This document shows, in pieces, positions 9,008 through 18,972 of a stretch of 64,000 nucleotides of DNA. Source of the DNA: Pandoraea nosoerga (GTDB lineage Bacteria; Pseudomonadota; Gammaproteobacteria; Burkholderiales; Burkholderiaceae). A model generated the notes under the pieces. That model had not been told where the DNA came from. It did no database searches and saw only the letters and a program-made list of their open reading frames with translations. The stretch covers positions 62,001 to 126,000 of the forward strand of contig NZ_CABPSC010000015.1 of assembly GCF_902459585.1 (NCBI RefSeq), read 5' to 3'. Numbering within the stretch: the stretch's first letter is position 1; each line of letters begins with the position of its first letter. The position numbers and the translations under genes are program-made.

Positions 9008-10126
9008 ATGTCACACGCGCCGTCCGCCCCCCATGTCTCCCACGTATCGCCGCTTGCCGCACCCGCTGGCGGCGGGAGCGCACAAACGCCTCAGCATTTC
9101 GCGTCGGACAATTACGCCGGCATCTGCCCCGAGGCGCTGCACTATCTGGTGGAGGCCAACGCCAGCGGGCATGAGGTGGCGTATGGCGACGATACGTGGA
9201 CGCAGCGGGTCTGTGACGGCCTTCGCGGGCTGTTCGATACGGATTGCGACGTCTTCTTCGTGTTCAACGGTACGGCAGCCAACTCGCTCGCGCTGGCCTC
9301 ACTCTCGCAGTCGTATCACTCGGTGATCTGTCACGAACTCGCGCACGTCGAGACCGACGAGTGCGGCGGGCCGGAGTTTTTCTCCAACGGCGCGAAGTTG
9401 CTCACCGCACGCGGGCGCGAGAACAACGGCAAGCTCACGCCGGAGGCCGTCGAGTCGGTCATCAGCCGGCGCTCGGACATCCATTTCCCGAAGCCCAGGG
9501 TCGTCACCCTGACGCAGGCGACGGAAGTCGGCACGGTCTATACCGTCGACGAAATCAAGGCCATCTCCGCGGTGGCCCGGCGCCGCAACCTGCGCGTACA
9601 CATGGACGGCGCACGTTTTGCCAACGCGGTTGCCACGCTCGGCTGCCATCCCGGCGACCTCACGTGGCGCGCGGGCGTGGACGTGCTTTGCTTCGGTGGA
9701 ACCAAGAACGGTCTGCCCGTGGGCGAGGCCGTGGTGTTCTTCAACCGGGCGCTTGCCGAGGACTTCGCTTACCGTGTGAAGCAGGCCGGTCAGCTCGCCT
9801 CGAAGATGCGCTTCATTTCGGCGCCGTGGCTGGGCATGCTCGAGCACGACACCTGGCTGCGCAACGCGCGCCACGCCAACGCGATGGCGCAATGGCTCGC
9901 CGAGCGTATTCGCGACGTGCCGGGCGTGTCGCTGATGTTCGAGACGCAGGCCAACGCCGTGTTCGCCGAACTGCCGCTGCACGTGATCGAAGCGCTGCGC
10001 GCCCGGGGGTGGCGCTTCTACACGTTCATCGGCGCAGGCGGGTGCCGTTTCATGTGCGCCTGGGACACGCGCGTGGAGACCGTGGAGCGGCTTGCCGCGG
10101 ACATCCGGGCGCTCGCCGGCGCCTGA
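9008..10126 (+). CDS. Low-specificity L-threonine aldolase family PLP enzyme
   Basis: The 372-residue fold-type I PLP enzyme has the SDNYAGICPEALHYL N-terminal block, the HMDGARFANA aspartate that contacts the PLP ring, and the Schiff-base lysine in FGGTKNG. It cleaves L-threonine or L-allo-threonine to glycine and acetaldehyde, or a related beta-hydroxy amino acid. A GAAGAGG ribosome site precedes the ATG before SHAPSAP. The proline/alanine-rich first 35 residues are poorly conserved by nature. It ends the plus-strand row and converges with the ClC gene. Confidence 0.9.
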   Translation: MSHAPSAPHVSHVSPLAAPAGGGSAQTPQHFASDNYAGICPEALHYLVEANASGHEVAYGDDTWTQRVCDGLRGLFDTDCDVFFVFNGTAANSLALASLSQSYHSVICHELAHVETDECGGPEFFSNGAKLLTARGRENNGKLTPEAVESVISRRSDIHFPKPRVVTLTQATEVGTVYTVDEIKAISAVARRRNLRVHMDGARFANAVATLGCHPGDLTWRAGVDVLCFGGTKNGLPVGEAVVFFNRALAEDFAYRVKQAGQLASKMRFISAPWLGMLEHDTWLRNARHANAMAQWLAERIRDVPGVSLMFETQANAVFAELPLHVIEALRARGWRFYTFIGAGGCRFMCAWDTRVETVERLAADIRALAGA

Positions 10127-10152
10127 GCGGCCCGGCGGCGGAGCCGCCACGC

Positions 10153-11529
10153 TCAGCCTTGCCGCGGGGCGGGCGCCGTAGGCGTGAGAAAGCGGTGCGC
10201 GAGCGCGTGGTAGAACGACGGCGCAATCGCTTTCGAGACCTGGGTGGAGAGCAGCGCCACGGCCATGAGCGGAATGACCATCTGGTGGCCGTCGATCATC
10301 TCCATGACGATCACGAAGGCGGTGATCGGCGACTGCGTGACGGCGGCCAGATAACCGACCATGCACAGCGCGGCCATCGCGGGCAACGGCACGACGGACG
10401 TGAGGTGCGCCATCACGTTGCCGAGACCCGCGCCGATGGCCAGCGACGGTGCGAAGATGCCGCCCGGAATTCCCGAGAGGTACGACACCGACAGCGCCGC
10501 GAATTTCAGCAGCGCGTAGAACGGCGAGAGCGCCTCGTGCGATTCGAGCAGGGCGCGTGCCTCGGCGTAACCGCTGCCGAACGTCAGGCCGCCCGAGGCG
10601 ATGCCGATCACCGCGATGGCGAGCCCGCACAGGAATGCGAAGCGAACCGGGCGCGCCCGGCGCAGGTTCACGAGCGGGGCGGGCATCCAGCGTGGGACGT
10701 TGAGCATCAGCCAGCTGAACAGGCCGCCGGCCACACCGGTGAGCAGGCTCGCGGCGACGAGCACGGGGATCAGCGCCCAGTGAAATTCGCTGAGCGCCTT
10801 GATGTGGCCGAAGTACAGGTAGTTGCCCTGCAGGCCGAGTGCCACGACGCCCGAGAAGATGATGGCGGTAATGAGCGTGCCGCTGCTGCGAGCGACGAAA
10901 CTGCGGCTCAGCTCCTCGATGGCGAACACGACGCCCGCGAGGGGGGTGTTGAAGGCGGCGGCCAGCCCCGCGGCGGCGCCGGCGAGCGTGAGCTGGCGCT
11001 CGATGTGGGCGCTGCTGCGCCGGTAACCGCGGCGCATTGCGTACATGAGCGAGGCGCCGATCTGCACCGTCGGGCCTTCACGGCCGATGGTGAAGCCGCA
11101 CAGGATGCCGAGGAACGAGATCGCGATCTTGCCGAACATGATGCGCAGCGTGAGCAGCGATTTCGAAAGTCGCGAGTCCTGCAGCGCGGCGATGACCTGC
11201 GGAATGCCGCTGCCTTCCGAGCCCCTGAAGCATTTCTGCGTCAGCCAGATGGCCAGCGACGCGCCCAGCGGCGTGACGATGAGCGGCAGCCACAAACCGT
11301 GCGAGAGCATGCGCTGGAACAGCTCGAAGCCGAAGTCGACGAGCTTGGCGTATGCGACCGAGACCAGACCGACGAGCACTGCGCCCAGCCAGAATACGCC
11401 GTAGTTGCGCCACAGGCGCTGCGAGCGGCGCATGCCTCGCCTGGCGAGTCGGGCCGGCAACGCGGGGCCGGTGGACGTGGCGGACTCGGAAGCGTCGGAA
11501 GCGGGCGTGGCGTTGGGAATGTCGGACAC
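10153..11529 (-). CDS. ClC-family chloride channel/H+-Cl- antiporter
   Basis: The protein has about 458 residues and many membrane helices. All ClC filter motifs are present: GSGIPQV, GREGPTVQ with the gating glutamate, and GIPGGIFAPSLAIG. The AIEEL glutamate pair equivalent to E202/E203 of the E. coli exchanger suggests a proton-coupled antiporter rather than a channel. The start is uncertain. An in-frame TTG at 11556 would fall on the expected transcription start, so the GTG at 11529 (VSDIPNATP) is preferred. The N-terminal 40 residues are a polar Ser/Ala/Pro-rich tail. Likely roles are chloride homeostasis or acid stress. Confidence 0.92.
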   Translation of the reverse strand: MSDIPNATPASDASESATSTGPALPARLARRGMRRSQRLWRNYGVFWLGAVLVGLVSVAYAKLVDFGFELFQRMLSHGLWLPLIVTPLGASLAIWLTQKCFRGSEGSGIPQVIAALQDSRLSKSLLTLRIMFGKIAISFLGILCGFTIGREGPTVQIGASLMYAMRRGYRRSSAHIERQLTLAGAAAGLAAAFNTPLAGVVFAIEELSRSFVARSSGTLITAIIFSGVVALGLQGNYLYFGHIKALSEFHWALIPVLVAASLLTGVAGGLFSWLMLNVPRWMPAPLVNLRRARPVRFAFLCGLAIAVIGIASGGLTFGSGYAEARALLESHEALSPFYALLKFAALSVSYLSGIPGGIFAPSLAIGAGLGNVMAHLTSVVPLPAMAALCMVGYLAAVTQSPITAFVIVMEMIDGHQMVIPLMAVALLSTQVSKAIAPSFYHALAHRFLTPTAPAPRQG

Positions 11530-11562
11530 GTGGCGGGGACGAAAGCGGCGGGACAAAGGGCG

Positions 11563-11568
11563 ATTATA
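11563..11568 (-). promoter_or_regulatory. -10 box upstream of the ClC gene
   Basis: On the minus strand the hexamer reads TATAAT, 34 bp before the GTG chosen as start. No strong -35 is seen. Confidence 0.45.
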
Positions 11569-11671
11569 AGCCCGCGCCCGGGCCGCGCCGTTGGCGGGAG
11601 TCCCGGAATCAGCGGAATGTGCAGCGCGTCATGAGTTCATTTAAGATATTCGAATTCGCCGAAAAACGATC

Positions 11672-12202
11672 ATGACTGAACTTCTTTTCTGTCCCCGCTG
11701 CGCCGCGCCGCTCGATTCGCGCGAGATGGCCGGACGCGTGCGCCGGGCCTGTCCGGATCTCGTCTGTGGTTTCGTGCATTGGGATAACCCGTTGCCGGTG
11801 GTCGCCGGCCTCGTGGAGTATCGCGGCCAGATTCTGCTGGCCCGCAATGCCGCCTGGACCGAAGGCATGTTCGCGCTCATCACGGGCTTCCTGGAGCGCG
11901 ACGAGACCCCCGAGGACGGCGTGCGGCGCGAAATCAAGGAAGAAACCAACCTCGACGTGGACGCGATCTCGCTGCTCGGCGTGTACGAGTTCATGCGCAA
12001 GAACGAACTGATCATCGCGTATCACGCGGTATGCGACGGCGATATCCGGCTCTCGGAGGAGCTTGCCGAATTTCGTCTCGTGGCGCCCGAGCGCGTGCGG
12101 CCCTGGCGCGCCGGCACCGGGCATGCCGTGGCAGAGTGGCTGCGGCGCCGTAATCTGCCCGTCGAGTATGTGGAATCGGCGCGCTCGTCCATTGCCGACT
12201 GA
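11672..12202 (+). CDS. Nudix hydrolase with N-terminal zinc ribbon
   Basis: The 176-residue protein hydrolyses a nucleoside diphosphate linked to another moiety. A zinc ribbon is visible at C7/C10 and C27/C32. The Nudix box runs from G72 to L94 (E78, then REIKEE); the usual glycine near its end is Asn93. The N-terminal ribbon resembles that of NADH pyrophosphatases, but the protein is much shorter than NudC, so NAD(H) specificity cannot be assumed. The ATG follows an A/T-rich stretch. The stop codon lies inside a tandem 11-bp repeat (12193-12236). Confidence 0.9.
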   Translation: MTELLFCPRCAAPLDSREMAGRVRRACPDLVCGFVHWDNPLPVVAGLVEYRGQILLARNAAWTEGMFALITGFLERDETPEDGVRREIKEETNLDVDAISLLGVYEFMRKNELIIAYHAVCDGDIRLSEELAEFRLVAPERVRPWRAGTGHAVAEWLRRRNLPVEYVESARSSIAD

Positions 12203-12236
12203 GTGCCGACTGAGTGCCGACTGAGTGCCGACTAAG
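12193..12236. repeat. 11-bp tandem repeat x 4 spanning the Nudix stop codon
   Basis: Three perfect copies of TGCCGACTGAG are followed by TGCCGACTAAG. The stop codon of the Nudix gene (12200-12202) is inside the first copy, so further copies sit directly 3' of the gene. Confidence 0.92.
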
Positions 12237-12260
12237 TGGCCGGCGGCGGGGCAGGCACGG

Positions 12261-12287
12261 GTGACCGACGCGAGACTACGGTAGAAT
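12261..12287 (+). promoter_or_regulatory. Possible promoter of the tusA-like gene
   Basis: GTGACC and TAGAAT are separated by 15 bp, and the box lies 82 bp before the start. The -10 is good; the short spacer lowers confidence. Confidence 0.35.
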
Positions 12288-12369
12288 CGCGGTCTGCACG
12301 GCGAACCCGGCACACGAGTCGGACGATGCGTAGGGCCCGGACGAAACATACGAGACACAGTAGAGGGAC

Positions 12370-12603
12370 ATGAGCATGGAATTCCAGAAAGAAGTCGACG
12401 CGAGCGGCCTGAATTGCCCGCTGCCGATCCTGCGCGCCAAGAAGGCGCTGGCCGAAATGCAAAGCGGCGAAGTGCTGCACATCATCGCGACCGATCCGGG
12501 CGCCGCCCGTGACTTCAGCGCGTTTGCCAAGCAGACGGGCAACGAATTGCTCGAATCGCGCGAAGACGGCAAAACGTTCCACTTCCTGATGCGTCGCCGC
12601 TGA
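12370..12603 (+). CDS. TusA-family sulfurtransferase (SirA/YedF-like)
   Basis: The 77-residue protein of the two-layer alpha/beta TusA fold has the signature CPLPILRAKKAL and the persulfide-carrying cysteine at residue 16. Such proteins relay sulfur, for example for tRNA thiolation or thiosulfate/sulfane-sulfur handling. A GAGGGAC ribosome site precedes the ATG; a second ATG two codons later is possible. The gene stands alone and ends at a bidirectional terminator shared with galU. Without neighbours from a tus relay, TusA function proper is plausible but unproved. Confidence 0.92.
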   Translation: MSMEFQKEVDASGLNCPLPILRAKKALAEMQSGEVLHIIATDPGAARDFSAFAKQTGNELLESREDGKTFHFLMRRR

Positions 12604-12638
12604 ACCGCGCGGCGCACACGTCGTGCGCCAGCGGGGGT

Positions 12639-12674
12639 AAAAAAAGCCGACGGGCCCGCCGTCGGCTTTTTTAT
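12639..12674. terminator. Bidirectional terminator between tusA-like gene and galU
   Basis: An A tract, the stem GCCGACGG-GCCCG-CCGTCGGC and a T tract form a hairpin that can act on both strands between convergent genes. Confidence 0.9.
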
Positions 12675-12691
12675 TGGTCGGGCGAGATGGC

Positions 12692-13576
12692 TTACACCAG
12701 ATCGCCGTGCGACTCGCGCAGATATTCGCGAAACGCGTCCTTCAACTCCGGGTGGCGCAGCGCGAATTCCACCGTCGCCTTCAGGTAGCCCAGTTTGCTG
12801 CCGCAATCGAAACGCTTGCCCTTGTAGCGATAAGCCAGCACGACTTCATCCTGCATGAGCTTCTGGATGGCGTCCGTGAGCTGGATCTCGCCGCCTGACC
12901 CCGGGTCGATCTCGCGGATGCAATCGAAGATGCGCGGACGCAGCACGTAGCGGCCGACCACGCCGAGATTCGACGGCGCGTTCTCCGGAGCCGGCTTCTC
13001 GACGATGTCGGTGAGCTTGACGATGTCCGTCTCGCCCCACTCGTTACCCGCGACGATCCCATACGAGCGGCTTTGCTCGATGGGGATCTCTTCCACGCCG
13101 ATGATCGAGTTGTGATACTGGTTGTACAGATCGACCATCTGCTTGAGCACAGGCGGCTCGCCGTCGAGCAGGTCGTCGGCGAGGATGACCGCGAACGGCT
13201 CGTCGCCCACGAGCTTTTCGGCGCACAGCACGGCGTGGCCCAAGCCCAGCGCTTTGGGTTGGCGCACGTAAAAGCAATCGATGTGCGACGGCTTGATCGA
13301 GTGCACCACCTCGAGCAGCGCCTGCTTGTTCTTCGCTTCGAGCTCCGCTTCGAGTTCGAACGCGGTGTCGAAGTGGTCTTCGATGGCGCGTTTGTTGCGT
13401 CCCGTCACGAAGATCATTTCGGTAATGCCGGCGGCTGCCGCTTCCTCCACCGCATATTGAATCAGCGGCTTGTCGACGACGGGCAGCATTTCCTTCGGAC
13501 TCGCCTTGGTCGCCGGGAGGAATCGGGTGCCGAGACCCGCCACGGGGAACACGGCTTTGGTCACTGCGGTTTTCAT
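12692..13576 (-). CDS. galU: UTP--glucose-1-phosphate uridylyltransferase
   Basis: The 294-residue GalU makes UDP-glucose from UTP and glucose-1-phosphate for exopolysaccharide and LPS synthesis. The nucleotide-binding loop [19 protein letters not shown] is at the N-terminus, and the metal/sugar site region (ILADDLLDG, then [11 protein letters not shown]) is intact. A GGGAGA ribosome site precedes the ATG. valS ends 30 bp upstream, so galU may be cotranscribed from the valS promoter. Confidence 0.97.
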   Translation of the reverse strand: MKTAVTKAVFPVAGLGTRFLPATKASPKEMLPVVDKPLIQYAVEEAAAAGITEMIFVTGRNKRAIEDHFDTAFELEAELEAKNKQALLEVVHSIKPSHIDCFYVRQPKALGLGHAVLCAEKLVGDEPFAVILADDLLDGEPPVLKQMVDLYNQYHNSIIGVEEIPIEQSRSYGIVAGNEWGETDIVKLTDIVEKPAPENAPSNLGVVGRYVLRPRIFDCIREIDPGSGGEIQLTDAIQKLMQDEVVLAYRYKGKRFDCGSKLGYLKATVEFALRHPELKDAFREYLRESHGDLV

Positions 13577-13606
13577 TGGTATCTCCCTATTTGATTTGAG
13601 GGCGTC

Positions 13607-16468
13607 TCAGGCCGGCAGGCGGGCGAGCTGTGCCTGCAATTTGCCGAGGACCGCTTCAAAGTCGACCAACCGTTGCTTCTCAAGTTCCACGACATTGGCC
13701 GGAGCGCGGGCCACGAAGCTCTCGTTGGACAGCTTGCCGTGGCACTTGGCGATCTCCGCTTCGAGGCGTTTGACTTCCTTGCCAAGGCGCTCGCGCTCGG
13801 CTGCAACGTCGATTTCCACCTTCAGCGCCAGCTTGTTGGCGCCTACCACGGCCAGCGGCGCGCCGGCCGCCTGCGTGTCGAGTGCCGCCTCGTCGGCGAG
13901 TACCTGCACCTCGGAGAGTTTCGCGAGCGTCTGGAGATACGGCGCGATCGACTTGAGGAAATCCACGTCGCCGGCGACCAGCAGCGGTACGCGCTGCGCC
14001 GGCGACAGGTTCATTTCGCCGCGCAGGTTGCGGCATGCGTCGACTGCCGCCTTGAGCTGCTGCATCCACGCCTCGTCGCTCTCGTCGATCTTGCCGGCGT
14101 CGGCGACCGGGTACGGCTGCACCATGATGCTCGCTTCGCCCGGCGCCTTGTCGGCCGGATAACGGCCGGCCAGGGGCGCCACCTTCTGCCACAGCGCTTC
14201 GGTAATGAACGGAATGATCGGGTGCGCGAGGCGCAGCACCGTCTCGAGCACGCGCAGCAGCGTGCGGCGCGTGGCGCGCTGCTGTGCCGGCGTGCCGTTC
14301 TGGAGCTGCCACTTGGCCAGCTCGACGTACCAGTCGCAGTACTCGTCCCACACGAACTTGTAGATGGCGCTGGCGATGTTGTCGAAACGATAGTCCGCAA
14401 AGCCCTTTTCGACGTCGGCCTCCACGCGCTGGAGCAGCGATACGATCCAGCGATCGGCGCGCGAGAAGTCGAGCTGACCGTCGGGGCCGCAGTCCCCCAC
14501 GCACGGCGCCAGGCCGCAGTCGTGGCCTTCGCAGTTCATCAGCACGAAGCGCGTGGCGTTCCACAGCTTGTTGCAGAAGTTGCGATAGCCTTCGCAGCGC
14601 GCCAGGTCGAAATTGATGTTACGTCCGAGCGTGGCCATCGAGGCGAACGTGAAGCGCAGCGCGTCGGTGCCGAACGGCGCGATCCCATCGGGGAATTCCT
14701 TGCGGGTTTTCTTCTCGATGCTCGCCGCCTGCTTCGGATTCATCAGTCCGGTAGTGCGCTTGGCGACCAGCGCCTCGAGCGACACGCCGTCGACGATGTC
14801 GATCGGATCGAGCGTGTTGCCCTTGGACTTGGACATCTTCTGGCCTTCGGCGTCGCGCACCAGGCCGTGCACGTACACGGTCTTGAACGGCACCTTGCCG
14901 GTGAAGTGGGTGGTCATCATGACCATGCGCGCCACCCAGAAGAAGATGATGTCGAAGCCCGTCACCAGCACGGACGACGGCAGGAAGTGCTTCAGTTCCG
15001 GCGTCTCCTGCGGCCAGCCGAGCGAGGAGAATGGCACCAGCGCGGACGAGAACCACGTGTCGAGCACGTCTTCATCGCGCTTGAGTGCGCCGGTGTAGCC
15101 GGCCGCGCGCGCCTTGCCGAGCGCTTCGGCTTCGGTGCGGGCGACGTACACGTTGCCGTTTTCGTCGTACCAGGCCGGAATCTGATGGCCCCACCAGAGC
15201 TGACGGGAAATACACCAGTCCTGAATGTTCTCGAGCCACTGGTTGTAGGTCGTGGTCCAGTTCTCCGGCACGAACTTGATTTCGCCATTGCGCACCACGT
15301 CGAGCGCCGTTTCGGTGATCGACTTGCCCGGATGGAACGTGCCTTCGGGTGCCGGCTTGCTCATCGCCACGAACCACTGGTCGGTGAGCATCGGCTCGAT
15401 GACCGTGCCGGTGCGGTCGCTGCGCGGCACCATCAGCTTGTGCGGCTTGACCGACTCGAGCAGCCCCTCGGCCTCGAGGTCGGCCACGATCTGCTTGCGC
15501 GCATCGAAACGATCCATGCCGCGGTACTTTTCCGGGGCGTTCTCGTTGATCTTCGCGTCGAGCGTGAGGATGTTGATCTGCGGCAGGTTGTGGCGCTGAC
15601 CGACGGCGTAGTCGTTGAAGTCGTGCGCCGGGGTGACCTTCACCACACCCGTGCCGAACTCGCGGTCGACGTAATCGTCGGCGATGACCGGAATCTCGCG
15701 ATCGGACAACGGCAGTCTGGCCATCTTCCCAATCAGGTGCCTGTAGCGTTCGTCCTCCGGATGAACCATCAGTGCGACGTCGCCCAGCATCGTCTCCGGA
15801 CGCGTGGTCGCGACCGTGAGCGAGCCCGAACCGTCGGCGAGCGGGTAGCGGATGTGCCACAGCGAGCCGTCTTCCTCCTCGCTCACCACCTCCAGGTCGG
15901 ACACGGCCGTGAGCAGGGTCGATTCCCAGTTCACGAGGCGCTTGCCGCGATAGATCAGCCCCTGCTCATAGAGCGTGACGAACACGTCGCGCACGGCGCG
16001 CGACATCTTCTCGTCCATGGTGAAGTACTCGCGGCTCCAGTCGATGGAGGCCCCCAGGCGACGGACCTGCCGCGTGATGGTGCTGCCCGATTGTTCCTTC
16101 CAGTCCCACACGCGTTCGACGAACTTCTCGCGGCCGAGGTCGTGGCGAGAGACTTTCTGGGCGTCGAGCTGGCGCTCGACGACGATCTGGGTGGCGATGC
16201 CGGCGTGGTCGGTGCCCGGCACCCACAGGGTGTTGGCGCCCTTCATGCGGTGATAGCGCGCGAGGCCATCCATGATCGTCTGGTTGAACGCGTGACCCAT
16301 GTGCAGCGTGCCGGTGACGTTCGGCGGCGGCAACTGGATGCTGAAATCTTCGCGGGCGTCGTCGAAAGTCGGGCGCGCATAGCCGCGGCGCTCCCATTCG
16401 GGGCCCCAGTGGGCTTCGACGTCCTGCGGCTCGAAGCTCTTGGCAAGCGTATTGTCGCTGTCGCTCAT
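13607..16468 (-). CDS. valS: Valine--tRNA ligase
   Basis: The 953-residue class I synthetase has the HIGH-type motif HMGH at residues 56-59, KMSKSKGN near residue 545, an editing CP1 domain between them, and a C-terminal coiled coil ([22 protein letters not shown]) typical of ValRS. It charges tRNA-Val and edits Thr. The length fits the family. A minus-strand TATAAT lies about 35 bp upstream of the start. galU follows closely downstream. Confidence 0.98.
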   Translation of the reverse strand: MSDSDNTLAKSFEPQDVEAHWGPEWERRGYARPTFDDAREDFSIQLPPPNVTGTLHMGHAFNQTIMDGLARYHRMKGANTLWVPGTDHAGIATQIVVERQLDAQKVSRHDLGREKFVERVWDWKEQSGSTITRQVRRLGASIDWSREYFTMDEKMSRAVRDVFVTLYEQGLIYRGKRLVNWESTLLTAVSDLEVVSEEEDGSLWHIRYPLADGSGSLTVATTRPETMLGDVALMVHPEDERYRHLIGKMARLPLSDREIPVIADDYVDREFGTGVVKVTPAHDFNDYAVGQRHNLPQINILTLDAKINENAPEKYRGMDRFDARKQIVADLEAEGLLESVKPHKLMVPRSDRTGTVIEPMLTDQWFVAMSKPAPEGTFHPGKSITETALDVVRNGEIKFVPENWTTTYNQWLENIQDWCISRQLWWGHQIPAWYDENGNVYVARTEAEALGKARAAGYTGALKRDEDVLDTWFSSALVPFSSLGWPQETPELKHFLPSSVLVTGFDIIFFWVARMVMMTTHFTGKVPFKTVYVHGLVRDAEGQKMSKSKGNTLDPIDIVDGVSLEALVAKRTTGLMNPKQAASIEKKTRKEFPDGIAPFGTDALRFTFASMATLGRNINFDLARCEGYRNFCNKLWNATRFVLMNCEGHDCGLAPCVGDCGPDGQLDFSRADRWIVSLLQRVEADVEKGFADYRFDNIASAIYKFVWDEYCDWYVELAKWQLQNGTPAQQRATRRTLLRVLETVLRLAHPIIPFITEALWQKVAPLAGRYPADKAPGEASIMVQPYPVADAGKIDESDEAWMQQLKAAVDACRNLRGEMNLSPAQRVPLLVAGDVDFLKSIAPYLQTLAKLSEVQVLADEAALDTQAAGAPLAVVGANKLALKVEIDVAAERERLGKEVKRLEAEIAKCHGKLSNESFVARAPANVVELEKQRLVDFEAVLGKLQAQLARLPA

Positions 16469-16503
16469 GGATTGAATGGACCGTGTAATGCGTGAAACCT
16501 TGA

Positions 16504-16551
16504 ATTATAAAAGATTCGGTGCCATTTCCGCGCCGCAGCAGGATTTATAAT
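16504..16551. promoter_or_regulatory. Divergent -10 boxes between valS and uvrD
   Basis: A minus-strand TATAAT (16504-16509) serves valS and a plus-strand TATAAT (16546-16551) serves uvrD. Neither has a clear -35. No LexA-type CTGT-N8-ACAG box was seen here. Confidence 0.5.
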
Positions 16552-16579
16552 CGGGCTTCACTCGAAATTCCTTCCCGAC

Positions 16580-18895
16580 ATGCCCGATCTGCTCGCCAAC
16601 CTGAACCCCGAACAACTGGCCGCCGTGACACTACCGGACGAGCCGGCCCTGATCCTGGCGGGGGCGGGTTCCGGCAAGACGCGCGTGCTCACCACCCGCA
16701 TCGCCTGGCTCATCCAGCAGGGCCATGTCGGCCCGGCGGGCATTCTGGCCGTCACCTTCACCAACAAGGCCGCCAAGGAAATGCAGGCGCGCCTGGGTGC
16801 GATGCTGCCCATCAGCACGCGCGCGATGTGGATCGGCACCTTCCACGGTCTGTGCAACCGTATGCTGCGCGCCCATTTTCGCGACGCCGGGCTGCCGCAG
16901 AGCTTCCAGATTCTGGACCAGGCCGACCAGCTCTCCGCCATAAAACGGATGATGAAGGCCGCCGGGGTCGACGACGAGAAATATCCGCCCAAGAACCTGC
17001 AATATTTCATCAACAACGCCAAGGAGCAAGGCCTGCGCCCGCACGAGGTCGAGGCCAACGACGCCTTCAACCAGAAGTTCGTCGAGCTCTATACGGCCTA
17101 TCAGGAGCAGTGCCAGCGCGAAGGCGTGGTGGATTTCGCCGAACTGCTGCTGCGCTGTTTCGAACTGCTCAGGCACAACGAGCCGCTGCGCGCGCACTAT
17201 CAGGCGCGCTTTCGCCACATCCTCGTCGACGAGTTCCAGGACACCAACAAGCTGCAGTACGCCTGGCTCAAGATGCTCGCGGGCCCGGACGGCGCAGTGT
17301 TCGCCGTGGGCGACGACGATCAGAGCATCTACGCGTTTCGCGGCGCAAACGTCGGCAATATGGCCGACTTCGAGCGCGAATTCCGCGTTCGCCACCTGAT
17401 CAAGCTCGAGCAGAACTATCGCTCGCACGGCAACATCCTCGACGCCGCAAACGCGCTGATCTCGAACAACGCGCGGCGTCTGGGCAAGAATCTGCGCACC
17501 GATGCGGGCCATGGCGAGCCGATCCGCGTCTACGAGGCGGCCACCGACCTGCAGGAAGCGAGCTGGCTCGTCGAGGAAATCAGAGCGCTCGTCGCGCAGG
17601 GGCTTTCGCGCCAGGATATCGCCATCCTTTATCGCAGCAACGCCCAGTCGCGCGTGATGGAGCATGCGCTCGTCGGCGCCGGCATCGCCTACCGCGTGTA
17701 TGGCGGACTGCGATTTTTCGAACGCCAGGAAGTCAAGCACGCGCTGGCTTACTTGCGGCTCATCGAAAATCCTAACGACGATACGGCGTTCGCGCGCGTG
17801 GTGAATTTCCCGGCGCGCGGCATTGGCGCCCGCTCGCTGGAGCAACTGGCCGACGCGGCGCGCCTGTATAACTGCTCGATGTACGCCGCCGTGCCGTACA
17901 TGACGGGCAAGGCAGGGACCAATCTCACCGCCTTCGTGCGTCTGATCGAGCAGATGCGCCACGACACCGAGCGGCTCACGCTGCCGGAGGTCGTCACGCA
18001 CGTGATCGAGGCCAGCGGTCTGGTGGCGCACTACCAGACCGAAAAGGAAGGGCAGGACCGCATCGAGAACCTGCAGGAACTCGTGCATGCGGCCACGGCC
18101 TTCATTGCCGAGGAAGGGTACGGGCTCGATGCGCCGGCTCGTCTGATCGCGACGCGGCCCGCGCCGGCGGGCGCGCCGGATGTGCTCGCCTCGCCCGACG
18201 GCGTGGTCGATGCCGATACGCCGGTGGAGATGACGCCGCTTGCGGGCTTCCTGTCGCATGCCTCGCTCGAGGCCGGCGACAACCAGGCCGAAGCAGGGCA
18301 GGACGCCGTGCAACTCATGACGGTGCACGCTGCCAAGGGGCTCGAGTTTACGGCGGTGTTCGTCACCGGGCTGGAAGAGGGGCTTTTCCCGCACGAGAAC
18401 AGCGCCATGGAGCTCGACGGGCTGGAAGAGGAGCGCCGTCTCATGTACGTGGCGATCACGCGTGCCAAGGAGCGGCTGTACCTGTCGTTCACGCAGACGC
18501 GCATGCTGCATGGCCAGACGCGCTACAACGTGCGCTCGCGCTTCTTCGACGAAATCCCCGAAGGCGTGATGAAGTTCCTCACCCCGCGCGCGCAGCCCGG
18601 CTCGCGCTCGGGACACGGCGAGCCGGCGTGGAACCGCGACTGGTTCGCGCGTCCGGGCGCACCGAAGCAGGAGGCGTGGACGGCCACGAAGTCGGAGCAG
18701 GCGCTGGCCGAGCGCTCGCGCGCGGCGCAGACCGGCTTCAAGCTCGGACAAGGCGTTTTTCACACCAAGTTCGGCGAGGGCAAGATCATCGGGCTGGAGG
18801 GTGTGGGTGACGAGGCGCGCGCGCATGTGCGCTTCGGCCGCCACGGCGAAAAGTGGCTGGCCCTGGCCGTGGCGAAGCTGCAGCCGATCGAGTAA
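16580..18895 (+). CDS. uvrD: ATP-dependent DNA helicase UvrD (superfamily 1)
   Basis: The 771-residue SF1A 3'-5' helicase has Walker A AGAGSGKT (K33), motif II VDEFQDTN near residue 215, GDDDQSIYAFRGA, LEQNYRS, LMTVHAAKGLEF and the C-terminal VAITRAKERL. Its C-terminus (QGVFHTKFGEGKIIGLEG) is the Tudor-like tail typical of UvrD/PcrA rather than Rep. It acts in nucleotide-excision and mismatch repair and clears protein from DNA. A TATAAT box lies 29 bp before the ATG, so the leader is very short. Confidence 0.96.
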   Translation: MPDLLANLNPEQLAAVTLPDEPALILAGAGSGKTRVLTTRIAWLIQQGHVGPAGILAVTFTNKAAKEMQARLGAMLPISTRAMWIGTFHGLCNRMLRAHFRDAGLPQSFQILDQADQLSAIKRMMKAAGVDDEKYPPKNLQYFINNAKEQGLRPHEVEANDAFNQKFVELYTAYQEQCQREGVVDFAELLLRCFELLRHNEPLRAHYQARFRHILVDEFQDTNKLQYAWLKMLAGPDGAVFAVGDDDQSIYAFRGANVGNMADFEREFRVRHLIKLEQNYRSHGNILDAANALISNNARRLGKNLRTDAGHGEPIRVYEAATDLQEASWLVEEIRALVAQGLSRQDIAILYRSNAQSRVMEHALVGAGIAYRVYGGLRFFERQEVKHALAYLRLIENPNDDTAFARVVNFPARGIGARSLEQLADAARLYNCSMYAAVPYMTGKAGTNLTAFVRLIEQMRHDTERLTLPEVVTHVIEASGLVAHYQTEKEGQDRIENLQELVHAATAFIAEEGYGLDAPARLIATRPAPAGAPDVLASPDGVVDADTPVEMTPLAGFLSHASLEAGDNQAEAGQDAVQLMTVHAAKGLEFTAVFVTGLEEGLFPHENSAMELDGLEEERRLMYVAITRAKERLYLSFTQTRMLHGQTRYNVRSRFFDEIPEGVMKFLTPRAQPGSRSGHGEPAWNRDWFARPGAPKQEAWTATKSEQALAERSRAAQTGFKLGQGVFHTKFGEGKIIGLEGVGDEARAHVRFGRHGEKWLALAVAKLQPIE

Positions 18896-18972
18896 CGCTG
18901 TCGGCGCGCGTTGCGGGCTTGCGCACAATGATCAAGGGCGCCCTTGATTTTGTGGGAGAGCCGCGCGCGGGC

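Noticed and set aside
13673-16495. 940-codon open frame antisense to valS
   Set aside because: It is a shadow of the GC-biased third positions of valS, with no recognisable domain.
16631-18928. 765-codon open frame antisense to uvrD
   Set aside because: It has shadow composition and no motif; uvrD on the other strand has every helicase motif.
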